A stretch of 64,000 bases of DNA from Symsagittifera roscoffensis (GCF_963678635.1 NC_087069.1:27640303-27704302); one strand, 5' to 3'; shown: positions 1 through 11,921, counted from the first letter of the stretch. Translations and numbers: made by a program. Notes: a model not told the origin generated them from the sequence alone.

Positions 1-690
1 TTGAAAGACTGCGAAGGTCTCGTTGAAAACTGAGATTAACTGTTGAAGCTGAAAAACATATACCGTCCGAACTGCCGTGAATCCGTGAATTCATAACAAA
101 AACTTTCGAAAGATGACTCGATCGTTTTTGCACCTCTGCTCCAGCATTCGAAGCGCTACCTCGTAGTTGCTTTCCGTCGTCTCGAATTGCATGATGAGCT
201 TAGAAGTATGGCTTGTGAAATAACTCTTGAGAGAAATCACTTTTTAAACCGGCGATAGCCGGTTAAATCAATTTTTAAACTGATCAATGATGCTTAGCCA
301 GGCAGTGAAATTGCCACTGGAGCTAGGCAGATTGATATGCGGCAACATTGGTGTGATCCTTGTAGGTTCAATCTGAATAGTTGCAACAGGGTTGATGCGG
401 CTATCAATCTCTTTGCGGCTGGCAGAGTTTGGCGAGCAGCCTTCTGTGTTTCCTGACATTGATCAAATACTTGATCGTACTTTGCATCATCAGTGATAGC
501 GTCAAGCAGCTCGTGATCAGCATTTCAGGATTGAGCCAAACAATGCCCAAGCTTGGTTGTTTCAGCGCTCAACTCGTCTTGGTTACGAATGAGGCTAGCA
601 CAAAGGTCGCTGACTTGAGAAACTTGCCGTTTCAGAACTCGCAGACAGCTTTGGGTTCATTTAAGCTTCTCCATAGCTGATGGAGTTTGA
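1..690 (-). pseudogene. BEL/Pao retrotransposon gag relic (DUF1759-like)
   Basis: Read on the minus strand, 690 down to 1, this gives broken pieces of a BEL/Pao gag protein. A helical N-terminal part with EKL and DQCQETQKAARQTL (about 690-430) is followed by LPHINLPSSSGNF (about 345-295), which matches the family signature LPK-x-LPKF-G-x-x-x-x-W. Further on comes ESNYEVALRMLEQRC (about 190-110), matching the NYE-A-x-x-L-x-x-R block. At least three in-frame stops and one or more frame changes separate the pieces, so it is dead. No protease, RT or LTR is visible, and the element may run off the left edge. The assignment rests on motif order only. Confidence 0.6.
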
Positions 691-1329
691 CTTTCTGTAG
701 TAGGCTCAGCAAGTGTGCTTAGTTTCCTTAGGTTTCAAGGCGGACGAGAATGAATACTTCGCGATAGCTGGAAAGCGACTGTATCGTATGAAAATTGAAT
801 GAAAGATGATTTAGTTGCTATAAATTGCGGGTAAATGAAATAAATAATTTATGGGAAAACTAACATGCGTTTTTAATTGAGATTACATGTGAACAAACTA
901 TCTTGCCATTTAAAACATGCTTTGTTTGCTCCAACAATAAGAAATTCAGAAAGTATCAAACGCTTGCCTCCAGATGTAGCTGGGCCCCAAGTGTACTTCA
1001 TCGAGGCATACGAAAAGTTTGGTTCATCCATTTTTTTCAAAATTTTAAATTTTTTTGGACTTATTTTATTGCCAGATTGTGTTGTATCGCAAGTGGTGCA
1101 AAGCTACTCATTGCCTCAATTTTTTTTTTAAATCTGTTTTGAGAGTCGCCTGTGAAACAGAAATTGTTCGAGCTTTATGAAATTGAGATAGCTGGAACTT
1201 TTTTAATTGAACGTCATTTCCCCCATGAGAAGGCGGACGGCATTGACTATTCTCCGACTGAGTGCTTCTTTATTTAATCCTTCTAGAGAGACTTTGCTTC
1301 AACATTTGGTGCTTTTTCAGTTCATGTAT
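691..1329. other. 5' flank of METTL3, no supported gene
   Basis: AT-rich sequence without a convincing coding region. A polypyrimidine tract and AG (tttttcag, ending 1320) lies just before the METTL3 ATG. An upstream noncoding exon or a trans-spliced leader acceptor is therefore possible, but neither can be proven here. Confidence 0.4.
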
Positions 1330-4300
1330 ATGACTGATAACTGGAAAGAACTTTGTGACCGACGGAAACAAAAACGTGATCGTTTGATTTCGTGCAAGAA
1401 TACGAAGCGAAAATTGAACGAAAGTCTGAAGTTCGTTTCCCAGCTTTTTCCTGACGACTTCAAAGATTTAGAGCTACGCAATGAAAATATTGAAATCCCC
1501 AAAGTAACGTCATATCCTCTGGAAATGGAAAATGAACTGGATTTGATGCGTTACCTACTGAAAGACGAATTGAAGCTGCCTATATCTGTCGAGGATATTT
1601 GTAGATACTTCAAGGAAACCATAAGAATCGAGGTTTCCAACCTTCAAGGAAAGGTTTGTTCAACTTTAGAAAAGTTAGAGTGTCAAAATTTGCTCAAGTT
1701 TCATCAGGATTTGAGAGTTGTTACATTTGTGAACTTCTTCGCACTGAGAGATGTTTATCAATACAAAGAAGAAAACTTGGACGATACAGGGCCTAGCAGT
1801 GAAGTGGATATGTCTTTTTCTGGAAAACGGAAACTGACCGAAGTTTTCCCAGATATACCACCGAAGTCGCCTAGAAATGAGTATGTCGATTACTGGAAAG
1901 ATAAAGCACAAGAGCTAATTGCTCATAAAAGCTTTAAACAACGTCAGCATCACGAAACAGCGAGACAAATTCATGATTTAATCTCAACCCCAACAGCGAA
2001 AGAAACGATGCAGCTCGAAAAATTCAAATGCCAGAAACAGAGAATAATCGAATTCTGTACATATTTAACTTTGTTCGAATGTAAAAGACAGCAAAGAATT
2101 GCAATATTCAAAGCGAAGAGTCCTACTAAATATACATTTTGTCATAAACTGCATTATAGGCCCGTGAACAGTGCGTCAACCGAGCGAAAGTTGGGTGATT
2201 GTTCTTTCTTGAACACCTGTTTTCACATGGAAACTTGCAAATATATACATTACGAATTGGACTTGAATGAACATGAGCTGAAAAAGTTCATGGATCGAGA
2301 TCGGAAAAATGTTGAAAGAAGTAAGTTTTCTATTTCAATGACTTTATTTACCCTAGCGTTAAGTAAGGGTATTGCAATTGGTTACTAGACAATTTTCCCC
2401 GAAAATAACTTTGTTCACAGGACTCACCTACTGGGCTTTTCTTTTGCAACAGACATGTGAGCGTGTTAGCATTTAAAATATCCGGCCCAATCAAAATTTC
2501 ACCAAATCGATATGTAAAATTTTCATTTTTTCCCCGGCTTAATAGGTCTCAGTGGCCTCTTTTGCGTCGCTCGAATGCCGAAAAATGTTGTTGTGTGCTT
2601 GTGTGTGTTCTGAGAAAAAAGGGATTCATTTTTTTTGCGGCATTGAAGGGTTTCTGCTCAGGTTTTTTCGGCTTTGTCAACGCTTGGTAATTATAACTTC
2701 AACTCCACTCAAACATCCGGCGCATATGGCGTTGAGGTAAAGCAACTGCTGGATATGACAAAGGCTTGTGGTTGGAATCCTGATGTTGTGACCATTTTTT
2801 TAAATTGCAAACTGGAGTCTTAATGCTTTTTCGGATTATCGTCCGTCAGTTTCTTTTTGTCGGCTTCGTTCCCGCAGCCCGAATTTTTTTTGAAGATTAA
2901 GCTTTCTTCCATGTTGCTCTAACGCACTGGCTTGAGACAAAAAAGTGCGGGAGTTTATTTCCAGTTGAGACCTGTCTTTTTTTGCAAATAGCAAGTTTTC
3001 GACTTATTTGGATTATTGTCTGTCTGCTTATTTTTGTCGACTTAGATCCTCAAAAAAAACCTTATAAAAATTCAGCTTCTTTTTAGCATTTGAAAGCTCT
3101 TAGTAAAGTTAATAATGGTGAAGGTAATTTTGCTCCGGATATTTGGGGCTTTTGTTGCATCTTTTATAGTTTTTATTAACAAAAACGATTTGAGATTTTT
3201 TTTATTCAGTTTTTTCGTTCGATTTTAATCATAATCATTCATTTTTGGTATCGCAAAAGGTGCAAAGTTCAATTTTGAAGTGAAATAAAAGTGATTCAAT
3301 TTTTCAGGTGCTCCCGACAAATCGATTGTCATCTACCCGCCTCAGTGGATCCAATGCGATGTCCGTTCTTTTGACATGACGTGCCTGGGCAAATTCTCAG
3401 TTATCATGGCCGATCCACCCTGGGACATTCATATGGAACTACCTTACGGCACTATGTCTGACAAAGAAATGATAGCTCTGCCCATTCCTCATTTGCAAGA
3501 AGAGGGTTTCATTTTTCTCTGGGTAACTGGGCGGGCTATGGAGATCGGAAGGGAGTGTTTGAAACAGTGGGGGTATACGAGGTGTGAAGATTTGATTTGG
3601 GTGAAGATCAACCAACTGGGAAAACTCATTCGAACTGGACGAACAGGTGTTTGTCGTTTTTTTGTTTTGATTGAGTTCACTGGCTTATTTTTTTTTCAAA
3701 TCTCGCTTAATTGTTATAAACTGATTATTGTTTCACATGTTTTACTCTTTTTTGTAGAGTTTTTGGTTCATTTTACGAGCTCTCCCCATTTCTCCTCCTG
3801 ATAAACTTTGTCTTAATCATAGAGTAGAGACTATTTTAAAGTGACTCTTTTTGATTTGATTGGAGGCCCCGAAGGATCTTTTGGAACTTATTGGATCTTA
3901 TTAAAAAAGAATAATGTGTTTTCATAGGGCACTGGATTAACCACGGGAAAGAGCACTGCCTGGTGGGAATTAAGGAAAACCCAGCTGGTCACACCAGATG
4001 TTTGGACACAGATGTTCTTATTTCCGAAGTGAGGGAGACATCACACAAGCCAGACGAGGTTATTTAGAACTTGTGTGTATTTATTTCTATTATTAATGCA
4101 ATTGAAAATCAGATTCAAATCCTCCAAGCTTATGTAACGACAGTGTTGGTTTTCAAGTTATTCTATCAAGTTTTAAAACGAGTTGTTTCTTGCTCTAGAT
4201 CTATGGTCTGTTGGAACGTCTTTCTCCCGGCACTCGCAAACTGGAGCTGTTCGGCCGCATGCATAACACCAGACCCAACTGGATCACACTGGGAAATCAG

Positions 4301-4417
4301 ACAGACGGAGTGAACCTCATGGACCCGAAAGTGATCAGGGACTTCAGGAAGAGATATCCGGATGGGAATGCACTGAGACCGAGAAGACGCGAAGACTTTT
4401 CTGGATCGCACGACTAA
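1330..4417 (+). CDS. METTL3: METTL3, N6-adenosine-methyltransferase catalytic subunit (4 exons)
   Basis: Exons 1330-2320, 3308-3646, 3928-4058 and 4199-4417 join in phase (1680 coding bases, about 559 residues; human METTL3 has 580). All introns are GT-AG. Known role: with METTL14 it transfers methyl from SAM to N6 of adenosine in mRNA, in the nucleus. Visible domains: N-terminal helix starting [10 protein letters not shown] like the family start; two CCCH zinc fingers, about residues 243-307 ([21 protein letters not shown] strongly conserved); the MT-A70 domain with catalytic DPPW at about 366-369, then [30 protein letters not shown] across intron 2, [31 protein letters not shown] and NWITLGNQ. 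I chose ATG 1330 because it matches the family N-terminus; 1324 and 1225 are in-frame alternatives. A new final exon is excluded by the conserved YPDG end and TAA. No disabling mutation seen; this looks functional. Confidence 0.95.
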
Positions 4418-4460
4418 AAACTCCTGAAATAACTTAAAATTTAAGTTTTTACTTCTGTTG

Positions 4461-4466
4461 AATAAA
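4461..4466 (+). terminator. METTL3 polyadenylation signal AATAAA
   Basis: A canonical AATAAA lies 44 bases after the METTL3 TAA in a T-rich context, consistent with a very short 3' UTR. It is inferred from position; no transcript evidence is available. Confidence 0.6.
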
Positions 4467-6590
4467 AATTTTTGTTTAGTTGTGGGTCTATAAATATAGT
4501 GAAGACTGTTATATAGGCCTTGATAATTTTTTTATCATGAAAAAGTATAATTTCCAAAGTAGATTTTAGTTATCAGGTTTTTCAGCGGGAGTAATAGCAG
4601 TTTATGCAGCTCACAATCGGGGGGAGGGTGGGTTGAGCAGGGTGAGGAAAAAAGCAGGAGCAAAATATTCTAGATTGTTCAACAACGTTTCAAAATAGTG
4701 ATTAAATGTTCTAGATCAGTCAAGAATTTTCATACACATATAATTGATCACTTTCCACTCTCCTTTCCTATTATTTGAATATGCGCCATTAATTGAGAAA
4801 GTAATTTAAAAATTAAAAAAAATAAGTATCGATGAAAGTATCTGAATTTTTTTATGACTTATTTTGATTAGAAAATTCTATAACAACTGAAATGGTAACA
4901 TTTAGCCATACCAACATGATTTTTCACGTGTGTGTTGAAAATCTAACTTGAAAACCAACTGTTTTACGAATCATTTTCGATCTTTGAAAAATATCATTTT
5001 TTTTGCATTTCAACTGGCCGATACAATTTTCTGGAGTAAAGTTAAATTACTAGTTCTTTATTCAAGTTAAGTTAAAGAAAATGAGTTGTCGAAAGCCCAA
5101 TGTTGACGATTGTATGGATACTGACACCCGAAGTTTTAACGAAATTTGAAATCCTTCACCCACGTTTCAAATGTTCAACGATGCATCAAACGTTTCAGGC
5201 TACTATTCAGACTACTAAAAAGTCAAAAAAATTGATGAAAACGAAAAATAACCATGCGATTCAATTTGTAAAGGTTGTTTTTGTTATCAATTGAAGGTAA
5301 ATTTTCATGTTCGAAAAAAAATTTCTCAGTAATTTTTAACTTGCTTCGGTGTTTTCTTCCCTGAAAAATAGTTTTGTATTTTAAAGAGAAAGCTTCAAAA
5401 GAGCTATGCCAAAATTACATGACGAGCCTGTTTTGCCGAACTTTTTATTACGAAAACTCCACTACAAAGTCGTCACTTGGAGGCAAGTGGGACAAAAGCA
5501 AGTTCTTCACAAAAAAAAAGAAAAAACGCCTCAAAGCTATTCAAAAAAACTGATGTCTTTGTCTAGAAAATTATTTTGAACAAGTACTAGCAATAATCTG
5601 AATTCAAAAAAGTTTTATAATTAAATTAGAATTCCAATGAAAAAGTTTTTAAGTTGCTCTCTAGCAGTGAAAATTTGATCAATAAAAATTTACTCATAAC
5701 TTCAAAAGAAATCTCATAGAAAACGTTGCAAAAGTAAATGACTTGTATTAAAAAGCAAAAAACGCTTTTAATAGCTTTTAAAAGTTTTAATAGTTTTCTT
5801 GGCAAAATTATTGTTTTTGTAGAAATGTGATCTTTAAAGACACGACATTTGAAAATGATATACGTAATAGAACTTTTAATTTAGTCGTATATTTTTATCT
5901 GATTAACAGTTAGTCGAAAATCCCAATTTGCCCCCTCGTATGGTTTGTTCCTTCGTAGATTATTCATGTTCTTTTTCCGGAGGGTTTCTAATGTTTCTGT
6001 TTGACTCGTTCCGAGTGAATCCCTTTTTTCATTAAAAACGCAATAAGTTTAACTATTCAACCATACCATTTCTGTTCCATTCCATTTCGAAGAAACCTGG
6101 TGTTCTACTATCAAAAGTTCAATGTTTCTCGCAACGAAAGCGCGGTAAGAATTTAAACACTTAACTTGGCAAACCTTCTTCATTGCTACATTATATTCGC
6201 ACTCATTCAGAAAAAATATTGTTCGCTTCAGTGTTGATACACTCATTGATTGTTGAAGCTGTCAAAGCCAATGACTTGAAATCAGTTTCCATTTCGAAAG
6301 CTCTACTTGGCAATGGACGTAGAATTCCTGGAAAATCATATTCAAACTACAACAATCACTGTTTTGCTTTTTTAAGGTAACAAATCCAAGTATTATTGGC
6401 CCATCGTGAGGTTTTTTTGAACTCCTCATTTTGAAAATTTTCATCAATTCATCATAGGAATTCAAATTGATGAATTTTTCTTGGTTGCAGCTGTTTTGTT
6501 GACATACACCGTTTTGTCAAGTTTTGATTTATTGATCAATTGCATCCAGTAGGCAATGTTTTCAATGAGTTTTAGTAGTAGAAAAGTGAG
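4467..6590. other. AT-rich intergenic DNA, no gene seen
   Basis: Poly-A/T-rich sequence with only short chance open frames (about 60-70 codons, none with recognisable motifs). I see no RNA gene, transposon domain or clear repeat array here. Confidence 0.6.
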
Positions 6591-6595
6591 CAAGA

Positions 6596-6620
6596 GTGGG
6601 GGTGGGGGGGGGGGGGTGGT
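6596..6620. repeat. G-run / GGGT-rich low-complexity tract
   Basis: An almost pure G tract interrupted by T (ggggtgggggggg-type). It directly precedes the GATAGGGAAT repeat cluster and could mark its boundary. Length may be unreliable in assembly. Confidence 0.7.
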
Positions 6621-6635
6621 TGTTGCCCCTTATGT

Positions 6636-8095
6636 AATAAGATAGGGAATAGAGCATCCGGTCACCAACATATGTAGTGAGATAGGGAATATATTTCCTA
6701 CTTATTAAGATAGGGAATAGGTTTCCCAGTGTATTAAGATAACAGGTTTCAGATGGTAAGTTTCAGTTGGTAAGTTTTTTCGACGCCCGAATTTTCCATG
6801 TGTTAGGATAGCGTATAGATTTCCCTATGTATTAATACATTGTAGGGAATTAAGAACTCATTAAGATAGGGAAAACATTTCCCAATGTTTTAAGATATAG
6901 AATACAATTCGTAAGGTTTCGTGATTTGAGTGATGGAAAGAGAATTGAAAGAAAAGTGGTATTTTTTGAATTTTGTGTGGAAATGTCTAGTTTTTTCGCA
7001 AAAATTTTTCGGCGCGCGTTGCCTAACGGGTGAATTTTTCTGGTGTGTTGCGTGGAAATAGATTTCACTATGTATTATGATAGGGAATAGGTTTCCTAAA
7101 GTATTAAGATTGTAAGGTTTTAGTGTGATGGTAAGTTTCAAACATTTTTGGCGCCCAATCTTACCATGTTTTAGGATAGTGTATAGATTTCCCTATATAT
7201 AAGGATTCAGTGTAGGAAAATAAGAACGCATTAAGGTATGGTAAGGTTTCAGTCTGATGGTAAGAGAATGGTAAGAAAAACGGTATTTTTTTGATTTTGT
7301 GTGGAAATTTCTAGATTTTTTTTCGCCAAAGTCTCGGCACGCGTTATGTTATTGGTGAGTATTACGTGTAGATTGTGTAATGATGTTTTTTGGCTCATGG
7401 TAAGTCAAAGATATGATGTGCAAAAACTTGGAATTTTTTCTCCAATAAAATGAATTTTTTTTTTCAAAAAACTTCAAAACACGATAAAATTTGATATATT
7501 TTGACTTAAGAACTACTTTTCAATGAGTGATCCCTTTTTCAGAACACTTTTTAAACACACATGATATCAATTTTCAAACACTCTTTAGTACTCAGTCTAG
7601 CTGAAAGTACGCTGAAACTACTGAAACTTCGAAAAAAGCCAAGTTTCTGTAAAAAATTTCAAGTTATTGGAACAAATTGCAAAAATTTCAAAGTTTTCGG
7701 AAAAAATTGCGGAATTTTCAAGTTTTTAGAACGAATTGCCGAAATCTCAACGTTTTGACTAGTTTTTTGTTGCTTCTAATCTAATTAAAAAGTTATACAT
7801 ACGTGTAGAGTTGAAAATTAAGCTCAAATTAGTAGTAAAGTCGGTTCCATTCAAAATTTTTCATCACTGTCTCAACATGATTCCAATTAAAATACAATTT
7901 GCGTAGTATATGTCGGGGCAAAACCGTCCAGGAGCGGTGGTGACTTCCATGTTTTAAGATAGGGAATCGAGCATCCGGTCACCAACCTACGTAGTATATA
8001 GGGACTAGATTTTCTATGCATTAAGATAGGGAACAGGTTTCCTTAATGAGATGGTAAGGTTTCAGATGGTAAGCTTCAGAAAAATTTTTCGGCGC
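6636..8095. repeat. Irregular repeat cluster built on TTAAGATAGGGAAT and its near-inverse
   Basis: The motif TTAAGATAGGGAAT (with GTGAGATAGGGAAT variants) recurs many times at 6640-7280 and again at 7957-8070, spaced about 35-60 bases. Partly inverted TTTCCCTATGTATTAA blocks alternate with it. A longer block beginning GATAGGGAAT-GAGCATCCGGTCACC occurs at both about 6640 and 7960, as does GGTTTCAGATGGTAAG (6748, 8070). A separate run of three ~30-base units (TTTCAAG-TTT-GGAA-AATTGC type) lies at 7655-7750. No coding signal. It resembles a decayed minisatellite or the body of a noncoding repeat family. Confidence 0.65.
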
Positions 8096-8100
8096 CCGAT

Positions 8101-9190
8101 CTTACAATTTTTGATTTGTGCTTCAAGTATCATCTTCCAGGTTTTGGGCTTACTTCACAAAACTTGGAAGCTATTTGGGCTTACTTCACAAAAACTATTC
8201 TCAAAAAATCTGGATGTTCTTATAAGTTTACCTACTATATCGAATGATAAAAAGTTTCCCAAAGATTACACTTTCATTTGGATTTTGTCACAAGATGTAA
8301 TTTACAAGCTAAATTTTATGAAAGTTATCTTTAAAATCCTAATGAATTAAATTGAGTTTCTATCCCAATTTGATATCTTCTCAGTTTCTGTTGCATCTAG
8401 TATCTTCCAACTCAATCGAATCTGAACAAAAGTTAACTTGAAAATTGAATTTTAGATGAAAAAATGTATCATTTCAACGAACCTTCATTAATCCGAAGCA
8501 GAATCAATATCATAAATCTTTTTCTCAAAATTTTCTAATGATCTTCCCAACCTGATAACTGTATGTTGCTGTCTCAACTCTGAATTTCAAAATTGAAGTA
8601 AATTTTTCGTTGAGAATGTGTTTTAATAGGTTGAAGTTTTCAAAAGTTAGCAAGATTATATACTTTTTTGATCTTTTCAAGGTCTTTTATGAATTTATTT
8701 TCTGCAATCGTCAAAAAAACAGCAGGAAACCTTAATTCTGAAAAAATCAAAACTCATTATCCGCTTTAAAGTGTACTACTCTATGAACACTTTTACAAGC
8801 ACTAAACAAGGAAAGTTTAAAGTAGTAACCAGGCGAAACCTTTCAATTAGTCGATATTTTATAAATATCTAGTTTGTTACAAAATTTCAACCAATACTTA
8901 AGCAGTCATTAGCATATGTTATTCTCTTTTCTACAAAATTACCGCAAGCTTGCAACCAATGTTTTTTTTTACTGTAGTTTTAAAATGTTCGGATCGAATT
9001 TGAACTTAATTGTTGTTGGTTTTATCATCAACCAGAACCTTTGAATAAAAAAATGACAGATCAAGAATAGTGATGAAAAAACTCTATAAATTTTACTAGA
9101 GTTTTTTCAAATTTATTGTATAGACTTTTCAGATTCAGAAGTATTTTCTCCTAAGTTTTTTATTACAAATATTTTAATTTTTTTTGAAGA
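8101..9190. other. AT-rich DNA, no gene seen
   Basis: No domain, splice-supported exon or repeat is recognisable. The only long open frame (about 8051-8350) has low-complexity composition and no conserved features. Confidence 0.5.
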
Positions 9191-9557
9191 CTGTTTGGAG
9201 ACTGCTGAGCACATAATTTACCATTATGTTCACAAGAATAATGCTTCTTCTTTAAATGATTAGTGAGGTCCTCGCTGCTATATTTATAAAAGTTTCAATT
9301 GGAACACTTTAAAACGCCACAGTGCTTACGATGTCTTGATGTAACCGAGTGTAATCTCTGCCACAATCAAGACATGCAATTCTTTCGTTTCTACTCAGTG
9401 ACGGCATCATAATAAGTGAAGAAAGAATAAATAGGAGACTTAGAAGGTCCCAAGTTTTTAGAAAAGAAGAGTTGAATAGCCTCAAAAGTGGATAAATTAA
9501 ATTATAACAGTTATGTGATTTTCTTAACCAACTGTTTTCAAAGTGAAAGGAAACCAC
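9190..9557 (-). pseudogene. C2H2-type zinc-finger exon, frameshifted and with a stop at a ligand
   Basis: On the minus strand an acceptor-like GAGTAG is followed by NERIACLDCGRDYTRLHQDIVST. After a one-base frame change comes a C2H2-like unit: Cys-x2-[TGA]-x12-His-x4-His (KCSN-stop-NFYKYSSEDLTNHLKKKH). The second zinc ligand, expected to be TGT or TGC, is TGA. The first segment (9319-9557) also occurs in the duplicated unit to the right. The finger itself lies outside the duplication and is single-copy. The spacing fits a classical C2H2 finger exactly, so the assignment of the motif is fair. The gene it belonged to is unknown. Either the exon is dead or the frame change reflects an unseen splice boundary. 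Confidence 0.5.
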
Positions 9558-9628
9558 AAGGGTTTGCTTTTTAGCCTAGCTGAAATAAAAATTATCCAAT
9601 CTAACCAGGGAGTTTCCAAGTGCTTTGC

Positions 9629-9757
9629 TATCAACCAATCAGAATCGAGCATTACTTAAACGGAACATTTTATCTTTTTTGATATCAACCAATCAGAACC
9701 GAGCTTCAATGGTCGTGGAATTTCCTTAAATTTAATGTCAACCAATCAGAACTGAGC
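9629..9757. promoter_or_regulatory. Array of three ATCAACCAATCAGAA (CCAAT-box) repeats
   Basis: Three copies of TCAACCAATCAGAAYYGAGC lie about 53-55 bases apart and are identical through the CCAATCAG core. CCAAT followed by CAG or CRG is the classical NF-Y type box. Regular spacing suggests a promoter or enhancer array, or simply a short tandem repeat. It lies upstream (minus sense) of the exon at 9319-9557. No other promoter element is clear. Confidence 0.5.
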
Positions 9758-10297
9758 TCTACTTCTCATGGTTTTTTCAACAATTTTGATATCGTTTGTA
9801 GCGTTCATTCACATTCGTCCACGGGTAATATTTGTCGTAATAATCAATCAGAAAGAAGTATTCACAGATTTTTAAAAACTTTGTAGATCAGAACCAAACT
9901 ATGTTTGTGAAACGTTCCAATCAAGCAGTTTTATTGAGTCTTTCCAACATAAACAATTGACACCAAGTGAAATTTTTTGTCTGGTTTATACTATTTTTTC
10001 GAAACTAAATTCAAATTTTGAAATTTCGGTCAAAATTTTTTCCTTTTTGTTCTATTTCTAACCAGTGAAAAAAGTACTAAAATATACTTTTTTTTATCAA
10101 TATGTCACTTCTTCTGTTATATTGTAATATAAACAAATGGAAGTTTTTTAAATATGGATAATCGGTTAAACGATGTTCTGACAAATCTAGATTTTATATT
10201 TGTATCAAATTTCAAAATAGGAATCAAAATGATGTTCCTTATCTTCAATTTTTGTTTCATAGGCTCTTCTATTTTTCTGTTTTTTACTGACCGAACA

Positions 10298-10548
10298 CTA
10301 TCTCTGAGTTAATTCTTCTAAATAGAAACGTTGTCGATAATTCTGGCAGTACTTTTTTTTCTGAGATCTCCTCTCCGTTTTTAACAAAATTATTGAACTT
10401 TCTGTGTTTCTAAACGAGTGAAAACTAATGCAATCTCCATCAACATCATCTGTCCACCACTCTTTTAGTTTTTGTAGTTGTTCAACTTTAAATTCTGATG
10501 AATGTCCTTTTAAGACATTGAAAACGCTTTTGATAGAAACATTTTTTA
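10298..10548 (-). CDS. Duplicate of the exon at 12462-12712
   Basis: Same acceptor, same open frame and same stop as the unit-2 copy, with an identical translated product in the region compared. It would make an alternative or repeated exon if the duplication is transcribed as one gene. Confidence 0.4.
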
Positions 10549-11220
10549 CTGAAACAAACAAAGAAACTCGAAATGTTGTATCAGTTTTAATTTATTTGGT
10601 AGTATAGTAAGTCACCAGTAAAGTTTTTTCACTTATTTAGAGTCTGGTTAGTTTTTAGGAAATTTAGGCAAAAAATTGAAAACAACCAATGAAATTCGGA
10701 AATTCCGAAAATAATGATAATGTTTTCAATTAAGTATACATTCTTGTTGCTAATTTTGTTCAAATTAAATAAAATTTACTGAAAATTTGCTTAAAACAGC
10801 ATTTAAGTAAGTTTTTTTGTAACTTTTTAAACAAATACTGGAAAATCAATTGATAATTGTTTAGTGTTTACAGTCAATTTTGATTAAATTGTATGTTTTG
10901 TCCTCAGTTTTCCTAGCTCTAAATAACCTTTAGTGAGAAAAATTAGTTTTGAACCAATAATATTTCAATTACCAAACATACAAAACATCACAAAGCGTAA
11001 CTGAGTTTTACAATTATCAACAAAAATGAAATCTCCCGAAATTTGGGACAGTTTTTTAAATTCCTTCAATGTATAGTTGACATAGGGAACTTGTTTCATT
11101 GCTTCATTCTCATTTGCAATCAAGAGTCGAATCTGAATTCAGGGCGGCTTGTTCCTTTTTTACTTCATGACTGTGACACACACCCTCATCATGTTGTTTG
11201 TTGCTATTTCATATACTCTA

Positions 11221-11721
11221 TTACAGATGTCGAGTTCCTGATCCATATTGATTCTTTGCCTGTTTTGACTTCATATATAGGTACGAGTCAAAGGTTTCAG
11301 CATCGTGAGAAACGGTATTCCGGATTGCCGATATTGCTTCTCTTTCTTTTTCATTAAGATAGACTTGTTGAGATTTTTCAAATTGTCCCATATCATTGTT
11401 TTTTAATAGTTGAAAGCAGGGTTCAAAATAAATTTTCCCCTTATAAGTTTTTTGGAACCGAACGAATCTCCCAATTCTCCCAACAGTGCTTACGATGTCT
11501 TGATGTAACCGAGTGTAATCTCTGCCACAATCAAGACATGCAATTCTTTCGTTTCTACTCAGTGACGGCATCATAATAAGTGAAGAAAGAATAAATAGGA
11601 GATTTAGAAGGTCCCAAGTTTTTAGAAAAGAAGAGTTGAATAGCCTCAAAAGTGGATAAATTAAATTATAACAGTTATGTGATTTTCTTAACCAACTGTT
11701 TTCAAAGTGAAAGGAAACCAC
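11221..11721 (-). CDS. Fused open frame across the tandem-duplication junction
   Basis: A 166-codon frame joins the zinc-finger-side exon (NERIACLDCGRDYTRLHQDIVST) directly to RIGRFVRFQKTYKG of the first exon at about 11478-11483. The fusion keeps reading frame across the breakpoint and does not occur at either outer edge of the duplication. The N-terminal 45 codons (FENSWLRKSHNC and on) are probably intron read-through before the GAGTAG acceptor. Whether the fused product is expressed cannot be judged. Confidence 0.4.
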   Translation of the reverse strand: MVSFHFENSWLRKSHNCYNLIYPLLRLFNSSFLKTWDLLNLLFILSSLIMMPSLSRNERIACLDCGRDYTRLHQDIVSTVGRIGRFVRFQKTYKGKIYFEPCFQLLKNNDMGQFEKSQQVYLNEKEREAISAIRNTVSHDAETFDSYLYMKSKQAKNQYGSGTRHL

Positions 11722-11792
11722 AAGGGTTTGCTTTTTAGCCTAGCTGAAATAAAAATTATCCAATCTAACCAGGGAGTTTCCAAGTGCTTTGC

Positions 11793-11921
11793 TATCAACC
11801 AATCAGAATCGAGCATTACTTAAACGGAACATTTTATCTTTTTTGATATCAACCAATCAGAACCGAGCTTCAATGGTCGTGGAATTTCGTTAAATTTAAT
11901 GTCAACCAATCAGAACTGAGC
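11793..11921. promoter_or_regulatory. Second copy of the CCAAT-box array
   Basis: Copy of the array at 9629-9757 carried by the 2,164-bp duplication. All three CCAATCAGA cores are preserved. Confidence 0.5.

Larger units (their letters stand above)
9319..11482. repeat. 2,164-bp tandem duplication, unit 1
   Basis: Begins with ACAGTGCTTACGATG and matches 11483-13642 at a constant offset of 2164. Only about ten differences are visible along the whole length (for example CCTTAAA/CGTTAAA near 9734, and a two-base difference near 10582). It holds a copy of the exon-like open frame at 10298-10548, a CCAAT-box array and intronic sequence. The left flank differs from unit 2, which fixes the breakpoint at about 9319. 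Confidence 0.95.

Noticed and set aside
877-1142. Cys-rich frame near 900-1000 that briefly suggested a THAP-type finger
   Set aside because: Ligand spacing and the required Pro/AVPTIF-like end are absent, and the frame decays into poly-Phe.
6632-8100. CRISPR-like array
   Set aside because: Repeat units are irregular, partly inverted and without uniform spacers, in a eukaryotic context.
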